Part shown: positions 32,429 through 37,870 of the stretch, piece after piece
Layout: each line of letters opens with the position of its first letter
How positions within the stretch are numbered: position 1 is the first letter of the stretch
From: Deltaproteobacteria bacterium
Lineage (GTDB): Bacteria; Desulfobacterota; Desulfobacteria; Desulfobacterales; UBA5852
Length of the DNA stretch: 37,870 nucleotides
Assembly (NCBI GenBank): GCA_020444045.1
Contig: JAHLLS010000037.1
Coordinates: 1-37,870, forward strand
Direction: 5' to 3'
The notes under the pieces: generated by a model
The model's input: only the letters and a program-made list of their open reading frames with translations
Told to the model about the DNA's origin: nothing
Databases searched by the model: none
Translations under genes and position numbers: made by a program

Positions 32429-32957
32429 TTTGGCCTCCTTTATGATGGGGTCCATCGGTTCGGCGTGAATCCGTGTCACGAACAGGAGGAAATTGTCATC
32501 TTCCCTGAGGGTGGCGATGGATACGCCGGAATGTCACGTGACGGACCGCTGGTGTACCGGTTGGATGTGCTCTCCTGCATGGTGGCCGTCAGTGCCGTCG
32601 CTTCAGGGAATGGGCAGGGGGATCATGGGAGGATTGGTCCCCGTCTTCTGCAAAGAAGGGAAGTGATCCGCACACCTGACCATGGCCCTGTCGGGCATGA
32701 CGCACAGGCGCTTCCGGCAACTGATTTCAGCGCTTATATATAAATCTGATCCTATGGGATGGCAACCGGATAATCAAGCCCCTTTTCCGTCGATTCGCCC
32801 AGGAATGCCGCTCTTCGGAAGGGATTCGGTATTATGGCATTTCAATTTGCGGTCAATCTGCCTATACTGCATTTTCATCACCATACCGATTTTTTAGTCG
32901 GACCCTATCCGAAATGGATACGACATCATTTTGGGATCATTATCGAGGAGGCAAAAA
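32429..32957. other. 529-bp region between divergent fba and SDR genes
   Basis: No gene is supported (short plus frames at 32390-32743 and 32682-32897 are featureless). It contains a perfect 10-bp palindrome GTCACGTGAC at 32533-32542, about 105 bp before fba, and a promoter-like pair toward the SDR gene. Confidence 0.5.
32840..32868 (+). promoter_or_regulatory. sigma-70-like promoter upstream of the SDR gene
   Basis: TTTCAA (32840-32845), a 17-bp spacer and TATACT (32863-32868) point toward the SDR gene, whose ATG is 90 bp downstream. Confidence 0.45.
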
Positions 32958-33704
32958 ATGTCATCCGATGGACTCAGCCATAAAGTGGCCATCGTTACGG
33001 GCGCATCCCGTGGCATCGGCCGTGCCATCGCCTTGGCGCTGGCAGCGCAAGGGGCGGCCGTTATGGTCAACTATGTCAGGGATCGCACGGCCGCCGATCA
33101 CGTTGTGGCGGATATCCAGGCCCGCGGGGGACGGGCAACCGTCGTCCAAGCGGATGTATCGTTGGCAGAAGAGGCTGCCGCGCTGTTCGCGGCGGCCGAA
33201 GCCGCATACGGTCCGGTCGATATCCTGGTCAATAATGCAGGGTTGGCCCGCTACGCCCCGATCGGGGAGTATGACGAAAAAGACTTCGACCATCTCTTCA
33301 ACGTGAATGTCAAAGGCCCCTTTTTGATGTGTCGTGAAGCCGCCGGGAGGCTTGCAGACGGGGGCACGATCGTCAACATCACGTCGACGGTGACACGCGT
33401 GATGCTTCCCCGCTACGGGGTTTATGCCGCCACCAAAGCGGCGGTCGAACAGTTGACCCGGGCCCTGGCCAAGGAACTGGGAGGCCGGCAGATAACGGTC
33501 AACGCCGTGGCCCCGGGGCCCACCGATACGGCCCTGTTCCGTCACGGCAAATCCGATGACCAGATCGCCGCCATGGCTGAAGCGGCGGCCCTGCAGCGGC
33601 TTGGCCTGCCGGAGGATATTGCCGATGTGGTGGTGTTTCTGGCGACGCCGGCGGCGCGTTGGATTTCCGGCCAATGTTTGCCGGTCAACGGCGGGTTTGC
33701 CTGA
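32958..33704 (+). CDS. short-chain dehydrogenase/reductase, FabG-like
   Basis: 248 residues; ATG 32958 follows GAGGAGG. Classical SDR: cofactor loop TGASRGIG (14-21), ADVS, NNAG (92-95), catalytic Ser 143, Tyr 156 and Lys 160 (YAATK), and the PGPTDTALF segment after the active site. Asn-Tyr after the second strand (VMVNYVRDR) suggests NADPH preference, like FabG. It could be a 3-oxoacyl-ACP reductase or a reductase for another carbonyl; nothing nearby fixes the substrate. The next gene, a class II aldolase, follows after 82 bp on the same strand. Confidence 0.88.
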   Translation: MSSDGLSHKVAIVTGASRGIGRAIALALAAQGAAVMVNYVRDRTAADHVVADIQARGGRATVVQADVSLAEEAAALFAAAEAAYGPVDILVNNAGLARYAPIGEYDEKDFDHLFNVNVKGPFLMCREAAGRLADGGTIVNITSTVTRVMLPRYGVYAATKAAVEQLTRALAKELGGRQITVNAVAPGPTDTALFRHGKSDDQIAAMAEAAALQRLGLPEDIADVVVFLATPAARWISGQCLPVNGGFA

Positions 33705-33786
33705 AGCACTTGTTTGGCGGCCGGTTCCGGGTTGACCGCGGTCGGGGCCAGCCGGTGGCGTGATCATGTCTATCAAGGAGGCGAAA

Positions 33787-34449
33787 ATGATCCTGGAGGC
33801 GCAACGCCGGGCCATTGTATCCTATGGCGTGGCCATGGTGCGGACCGGTCTGACGACGGGAACCGGCGGGAATCTGAGCTGCTGCGACCAGGATCGCGGA
33901 CGCATCGCGATCAGTCCCAGCGGCGTGCCCTATGACGTGTTGAGGCCTCAGGACGTCGTTGTGGTGGACCTGGACGGCAATGTTGTGGATGGGCGTCTCA
34001 AGCCTTCCAGTGAGATCGGTTTTCATCTGGCGTTATACCGGCACCGGTCGGATGTCGGGGGGGTCGTTCATACCCATTCCGTCTATGCCACAACCCTGGC
34101 CTGTCTCCAGCGGGAAATTCCGCCCGTCCATTACCTGGTCGGTTTTGCCGGAGCCAAGGTGCCCGTGGCGCCTTACGCCACTTTCGGTACGGCGGCCCTG
34201 GCGCGCAATGTCCGGCAAACACTGGGGGCGCACTTCAATGCCGCGTTGCTCGCCAATCATGGCCTCGTGGCGGTGGGAACGGATCTGCCCAAGGCCTTCG
34301 GCACGGCCGAAACAATTGAATTCGTGGCCCGCCTTTATTGCCAAGCGTTGGCCATTGGCGATCCGGTGGTCTTGGACGATGACGAAATGACACGGGTCAT
34401 CGCGAAATTTGATACCTATGGAAAGCAGGACGACAGGCCGCAGCGCTGA
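33787..34449 (+). CDS. class II aldolase/adducin family protein (FucA-like)
   Basis: 220 residues; ATG 33787 is chosen because AAGGAGG lies 6 nt upstream (frames to 33760 run through this site). Zinc aldolase fold with TGTGGNLS, SPSGVPYD, the catalytic Glu about 76 (PSSEIGFH), the zinc His pair 95 and 97 (VHTHSVYATTLA) and third His about 158 (LLANHGLVAVG), as in L-fuculose-1-phosphate aldolase (E73, H92, H94, H155). Active-site residues are complete. Likely it splits a phosphorylated sugar or related hydroxy-acid to dihydroxyacetone phosphate and an aldehyde; substrate unknown. It may form an operon with the SDR gene. Confidence 0.87.
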   Translation: MILEAQRRAIVSYGVAMVRTGLTTGTGGNLSCCDQDRGRIAISPSGVPYDVLRPQDVVVVDLDGNVVDGRLKPSSEIGFHLALYRHRSDVGGVVHTHSVYATTLACLQREIPPVHYLVGFAGAKVPVAPYATFGTAALARNVRQTLGAHFNAALLANHGLVAVGTDLPKAFGTAETIEFVARLYCQALAIGDPVVLDDDEMTRVIAKFDTYGKQDDRPQR

Positions 34450-34535
34450 GGCGTCCGGCCAGCGTAAGGCGAAAACCGCCAATGTCATCGAGGACGCCCT
34501 TTCAGTGGCTATCCCCCATGAAGAAGGCTGGGGAC

Positions 34536-34554
34536 CCCGCGGGCCTTTAGCGGG
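34536..34554. repeat. REP-like palindrome
   Basis: CCCGC (34536-34540) and GCGGG (34550-34554) around a short loop, followed by AATGACGG. This looks like the common intergenic CCCGC..GCGGGAATGAC palindromes of many proteobacterial genomes. Single copy in this window. Confidence 0.4.
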
Positions 34555-34630
34555 AATGACGGCTACAGTCCCTGTCGCGCAACCATAAACGACGTGCATA
34601 CTGACGATTGTCACCCGGGAGTCGCACCTT

Positions 34631-35311
34631 ATGACCCAATATAGTGTTAAAATACCTATCGAACGGCAGCGTTTTGTGGAAGGACGGCTCGATATTCCGG
34701 ACCATTACGCCGGACCCCAGCGAACCGGTGTGATGATGGCCCACGGGGCGGCCAACGATATGCATGAGCCGTTGCTGCTATATCTGGCGGAAGGCCTTAG
34801 CCAGGCCGGTTGCCTGGCCTTGCGGTTCAACTTCCCCTATCGCACCGAAGGGCGGCAGCGCCCGGACTCCCAGCGCGTCCTGGAATCGGCCTGGCTGGAA
34901 ACCGTGAAATGGCTGCGGAACCAAACGGAATTCCCTTTGGATCGCCTGGTGGCCGGCGGCAAGTCGATGGGGGCCCGCGTGGTGTCCCAGCTCGCCGGGG
35001 CCGGCCGGTTAGAGGCCGAAGGCTTCGCTTTCTGGGGCTATCCGCTACATCCGCCCGGGCGGAAGAACCAGCTGCGGGACGCGCATCTCGACCTCATCCA
35101 GAAGCCCTTGCTGTTCGTTACGGGCACCCGGGACGTATTTTGTGATATGGGGCTTTTGAAGGGTGTTGTGAGCCGTTTGGGGCGCCAGGCGACACTGGAG
35201 ATTGTGGATGGGGGTGACCATTCCTTCCACCTGCCGAAGTCCGCGGAAATTTCCCAGCAGGACGTATACAACCATATCCTGGCACGTACGATAAACTGGC
35301 TGGGGCTGTAG
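34631..35311 (+). CDS. alpha/beta hydrolase of the KANL3/Tex30 (dienelactone hydrolase-like) type
   Basis: 226 residues; GGGAG lies about 11 nt before the ATG. Alpha/beta hydrolase with MAHGAANDMHEPLL (oxyanion loop), RFNFPYRTEGR, nucleophile Ser about 112 in GGKSMGAR, WGYPLHPPG, the acid Asp in FVTGTRDVFC and the catalytic His in DGGDHSFHLP. The triad is complete. The family is widespread and its bacterial substrates are unknown. There is no signal peptide. It ends just before a strong terminator. Confidence 0.85.
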   Translation: MTQYSVKIPIERQRFVEGRLDIPDHYAGPQRTGVMMAHGAANDMHEPLLLYLAEGLSQAGCLALRFNFPYRTEGRQRPDSQRVLESAWLETVKWLRNQTEFPLDRLVAGGKSMGARVVSQLAGAGRLEAEGFAFWGYPLHPPGRKNQLRDAHLDLIQKPLLFVTGTRDVFCDMGLLKGVVSRLGRQATLEIVDGGDHSFHLPKSAEISQQDVYNHILARTINWLGL

Positions 35312-35342
35312 TTTGCCGCTCTGGCCGGGGGCGCACCAACAA

Positions 35343-35370
35343 AAAGGCGGAGATGATTATCTCCGCCTTT
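35343..35370. terminator. strong bidirectional intrinsic terminator
   Basis: A perfect 12-bp stem (35343-35354 with 35359-35370), GC-rich core GGCGGAGAT / ATCTCCGCC, 4-nt loop GATT, with A-run on one side and T-run on the other. It lies between the convergent hydrolase and cytochrome genes and serves both. Confidence 0.85.
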
Positions 35371-35423
35371 GGCATGTCGTGAGGGGGCTTACCGGTGTCG
35401 GACCGGTAGGTTGAAAGAGGGGC

Positions 35424-35921
35424 TTACTCTTGGGGATGGCACTCGACGCAGCCCACCGGTAAATTTTGGATGGTGCCGATATCACCGCTGATGTTGGTGA
35501 CTTTTGCCTTTTCCCGGTTCTGGGCGTTGATGTCGCGATGGCAGTCACGGCACATTTTATGATAGGCGTATTTGTAATAGCGGATGCCTTCGCTGGTATA
35601 CTTCCCTTTTTGAATGGCATTTTCAGGCGGCGTCGTGAGATCGTGGCAGCCCGAAGCTGAGCAGGTATCCAGGATCGCATGGTACTCCCAGGTATGGTGA
35701 CATGTGTCGCAACTGTAGGTCATGTGCCGTGAGTGGGGAAAATCCACCGAAGCGCGTGTCTGCTCGACGCCATCGGGAGCCCCCAACGAGAGCATGCCGA
35801 CCGGAATGGACAGCGTATCTTCCTCGTCGATTTCATCGATCCACGGGCCCGAGGCCATCAGCGTTCCACCCAGCAAAAAAAAGGTTGCGATGCACACGAT
35901 GAACAGTTTTTTGTTGACCAT
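35424..35921 (-). CDS. periplasmic tetraheme cytochrome c3 family protein
   Basis: 165 residues from ATG 35921 (GAGGGGAATGAG upstream). A signal peptide (about 1-23, ending near MASG) is followed by four heme sites: CDTCH (71-75), CSASGCH (87-93, the CX4CH type usual in c3), CRDCH (124-128) and CVECH (158-162). Further His for distal ligation are at 63, 66, 76, 81 and 121. The spacing and the FPHSRH start of the heme part fit class III cytochromes that carry electrons between periplasmic hydrogenases or formate dehydrogenases and membrane complexes in sulfate reducers. It is monocistronic between the terminator and a divergent promoter region. Confidence 0.93.
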   Translation of the reverse strand: MVNKKLFIVCIATFFLLGGTLMASGPWIDEIDEEDTLSIPVGMLSLGAPDGVEQTRASVDFPHSRHMTYSCDTCHHTWEYHAILDTCSASGCHDLTTPPENAIQKGKYTSEGIRYYKYAYHKMCRDCHRDINAQNREKAKVTNISGDIGTIQNLPVGCVECHPQE

Positions 35922-36288
35922 CTCATTCCCCTCTCTTCTATACGATTTCCAGGCCCGCAAGTATGTTACCGTTACTCAAATGGGTTGCGGTTGTTAGATC
36001 CATCCGGACCGTATGCGCTTCTTTGGCGGTGGATTGGTTCAATTCAGCAGATGCGTATATCACAATTTTTTAAAAAAAGTAATGGGGATGTTGCAGAAAA
36101 TGACGAATATTCAACTCCCCCTCAGAGGCTCCGGGCAACCGTTCCAGGGGCAGCCGGATGCCATGGATAGCGCTGTCCGGGGAGGCTCCCTCTTGACCCC
36201 TTCGGGCGCTTATTCTAAAAAACAGCCAGTCAATATCGGGCGGATGACGCCCCCCTTTCTTTTTTTGAGAATGGAAGTTAGGACGACC
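35922..36288. other. 367-bp divergent promoter region
   Basis: No gene is supported. A reading frame extending the downstream protein upstream to 36013 exists but lacks conserved features and a ribosome site. It contains a moderate promoter match on the + strand. Confidence 0.5.
36034..36061 (+). promoter_or_regulatory. possible sigma-70-like promoter for the DHp protein gene
   Basis: TTGGTT (36034-36039), a 16-bp spacer and TATATC (36056-36061). The start codon I favour is about 230 bp downstream, so the leader would be long. Confidence 0.3.
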
Positions 36289-37128
36289 ATGACCCCTGCG
36301 AGTGGTGCTGACAAGGATCCCACGGCGCAATATCTCGGGCGCATTCTGGTGCGCCCCTATGCATCACCGTTGAAGCGGCGGGTCGTCACCCTGATAAAGG
36401 CGTGTCGGGCGTTCGACCATACGGGTGCTCCCGCTATTCCTTATATCGCCGCCTGGCAGGCCCATGACAATATCTGGTATGAGTTTGCCGGTCGTCGGTT
36501 TCTGGAATTATTTGATTGCCCGGGGGAGCGCCTGGCTGAAACGTTTCGCAGTCGGGTGGTGGATCAGCGGGTCTATAAATGGGTCAACATGAACGCGGCT
36601 ATCGAACGGGAGGTCCGCACCCAGGCGGAGCTGCAGCACGTCCGCAGCCACTTGCGGGAAGAGGGTATTATCCAGGGGGAGGTCGATGCCGTGTACAAGG
36701 TGGATTCCCCCCGCAGCGGCATTGTTTGGCTCAAGGATCAAGCCGTGGTGGAGGTTTTCGAAACGGATCGCCTTTGCCTTTCGGTGGGGCACCTGACGCT
36801 CGTTACCAAAGAGATGCGCTCGGAGGAGGAGCGGTTGGAAAAGGAGCGCCTGCAGGTATCCCTGGAGATGGCCGGGGCGGTCTGCCACGAGTTGAACCAG
36901 CCGATTCAGGGGATTTCCAGTTATGCCGAACGCCTGCTGGGTGAGCTCACGCCTGGAAGCGCCGCGCATGACCACGTCAAAGGGGTCATGGATCTGGTCG
37001 GGAGAATGGGCGTCATCACGCGGAAACTCATGAAAATTACGCGCTATGAGACCAAGGATTATCTCAAAGGGGTGCGCATCATCGATATCGACCGGGCGGC
37101 CGACGAACCGCCCGAGCCACAGGGCTGA
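36289..37128 (+). CDS. histidine kinase-like protein with phosphoacceptor (DHp) helix but no ATPase domain
   Basis: 279 residues from ATG 36289, preceded by AGGA at 5-6 nt; earlier ATGs lie in low-quality sequence. Residues about 10-185 form an uncharacterised domain (YLGRILVRPYASPLKRRVVTLIKA, NIWYEFAGRRFLELFDC, IVWLKDQAVVEVFE). A charged coil (SEEERLEKERLQVSLEMAGAV) leads into an H-box CHELNQPIQGISSYAERLLG with the phosphoacceptor His about 200 and a second helix. The protein ends about 75 residues later, with no N, G1 or G2 boxes. It could be a phosphotransfer or dimerisation partner of separate kinases. No response regulator is adjacent. Confidence 0.75.
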   Translation: MTPASGADKDPTAQYLGRILVRPYASPLKRRVVTLIKACRAFDHTGAPAIPYIAAWQAHDNIWYEFAGRRFLELFDCPGERLAETFRSRVVDQRVYKWVNMNAAIEREVRTQAELQHVRSHLREEGIIQGEVDAVYKVDSPRSGIVWLKDQAVVEVFETDRLCLSVGHLTLVTKEMRSEEERLEKERLQVSLEMAGAVCHELNQPIQGISSYAERLLGELTPGSAAHDHVKGVMDLVGRMGVITRKLMKITRYETKDYLKGVRIIDIDRAADEPPEPQG

Positions 37129-37255
37129 CGAAATAAACGGATCAGGGGGCAATTTGTTTGTGCGGGCATCACCCCCGCCAGTGAAACGGGTTCTTCCAGA
37201 TGGAAGAACAATCCCGGCAACAACTTCAACCTCAATATTGAAAAGTGACGGTGCC

Positions 37256-37585
37256 ATGACCAGTGATGAATGGGAAAAACGACAACTATGCAGTGACGGA
37301 AATTGTATTGGTGTGATCGGGCCGGACGGGCGCTGCAAAGAATGCGGCAAACCTGGTGGAATGGAAGCGATGCCGACCGATCTTGTGTCTGAGGATCCCG
37401 CGGCGTCTGACGCAGACAAATACGACGATACCGAAGCACCGGTCGGTACCGATGATGTCGAGGAGCCGGAGGCCGCCGCCGATGATGATGACTGGGAAAA
37501 TCGTCGACTCTGTCCGGACGGCAACTGCATCGGCGTCATTGGTCCGGATGGGCGCTGCAAGGAGTGCGGCCGCAGTGAAGCATGA
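37256..37585 (+). CDS. small protein with two copies of a four-Cys motif
   Basis: 109 residues from ATG 37256 (weak ribosome site). Two nearly identical modules, LCSDGNCIGVIGPDGRCKECG (about 11-31) and LCPDGNCIGVIGPDGRCKECG (about 85-105), each have CX4CX9CX2C, suggesting one metal site each. Each module is preceded by D[E/W]E-x-R-x like sequence (DEWEKRQ, DDWENRR). The linker is very acidic (Asp/Glu-rich, Ala). No signal peptide. A zinc or iron-sulfur binding role is likely but unproven. It follows the DHp gene by 127 bp. Confidence 0.7.
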   Translation: MTSDEWEKRQLCSDGNCIGVIGPDGRCKECGKPGGMEAMPTDLVSEDPAASDADKYDDTEAPVGTDDVEEPEAAADDDDWENRRLCPDGNCIGVIGPDGRCKECGRSEA

Positions 37586-37721
37586 GGCGCACTTTCGATA
37601 GCGTAATTTTTGTGCCACAGTCCTATATTTGGGCTTGAAATTTGAGGGCGCTCTTGTTAAAGGACGCCTCACCGTTTATTTGGTGATTCAACCGGTGGAC
37701 GGGTTTCAATCAGCAGGACAT

Positions 37722-37806
37722 GGTGGGGTTCCCGAGTGGTCAAAGGGAGCAGACTGTAAATCTGCCGGCAAAGCCTTCGGAGGTTCAAATCCTCCCCCCA
37801 CCACCA
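37722..37806 (+). tRNA. tRNA-Tyr (anticodon GTA)
   Basis: 85 nt including encoded CCA. Acceptor GGTGGGG pairs with CCCCACC. The anticodon loop CTGTAAA gives GTA (37756-37758), the T-loop is GGTTCAAATCC, and the long variable arm is typical of class II bacterial tRNA-Tyr. The start GGTGGGGTTCCCGAG is near identical to the E. coli gene. Confidence 0.97.
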
Positions 37807-37819
37807 CATTTCGTATTGC

Positions 37820-37870
37820 GTCCCCATCGTCTAGCCCGGTCCAGGACACCGGCCTTTCACGCCGGCGACA
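37820..37870 (+). tRNA. tRNA-Glu (anticodon TTC), 3' part beyond the window
   Basis: The first 51 nt are present: GTCCCCATCGTCTAG start, D-loop, and anticodon arm with loop CTTTCAC giving TTC (37856-37858). The T-arm and acceptor 3' strand lie outside the window. It follows tRNA-Tyr by 13 nt, so the two are probably one transcript. Confidence 0.93.

Noticed and set aside
36508..37560. 350-codon minus frame at the right end
   Set aside because: It runs antisense through the DHp protein and the twin Cys-motif gene; Ser/Pro-rich with no family features.

Overview
The window looks like a chromosomal contig of a GC-rich sulfate-reducing member of the Desulfobacterota (Desulfosarcina/Desulfobacter-like). 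Support comes from a periplasmic tetraheme cytochrome c3-type protein, a fused CobA/HemD siroheme/heme enzyme, SelA (selenocysteine synthesis), an arylsulfatase remnant, a GpgS compatible-solute gene, and the phoH - 7TM-HD phosphodiesterase - ybeY - pdxJ order. The assignment is by gene content only; there is no rRNA to confirm it.

Layout. 1-7.3 kb: envelope and poorly known genes: a lipoprotein cut by the window edge, a decayed porin-like/sulfatase chimera, three small genes of which two encode exported proteins, a TolB-N/TPR protein and a DUF4239-type membrane protein. 7.3-11.0 kb: an AT-rich accessory block. Three genes, all on the + strand, sit one by one between copies of a 71-bp repeat (three full copies without gaps, one half copy), and the block is bracketed by a 14-bp direct repeat. 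This is the most unusual part of the window and resembles an integron cassette array without an integrase, although the repeat ends fit attC only partly. 11.1-20.9 kb: a leftward series: moaA; gpgS with an M20-like protein that lacks the usual Glu-Glu pair; cobA-hemD, hemC and a FmdB zinc ribbon; gmhA; a degenerate GGDEF-TPR protein coupled to selA. 21.1-28.4 kb: pyrF (+), then a leftward housekeeping run phoH, pgpH-like HD protein, ybeY, pdxJ, tsaE, lysC and a possible 32-residue membrane peptide. 28.7-37.9 kb: cvpA-mazG (+), a small unknown gene, a Nudix hydrolase and class II fba (-), an SDR, a class II aldolase and an alpha/beta hydrolase (+), the tetraheme cytochrome (-), a DHp-only kinase-like protein and a twin Cys-motif protein (+), then tRNA-Tyr and the start of tRNA-Glu.

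How genes work together. hemC and cobA-hemD take porphobilinogen through uroporphyrinogen III to precorrin-2, the branch point for siroheme, heme (alternative route) and cobalamin. ybeY (rRNA maturation), tsaE (tRNA t6A) and the phoH/HD pair form a translation and RNA/nucleotide-signalling cluster. Many starts and couplings are supported by good Shine-Dalgarno sequences or 1-8 nt overlaps.
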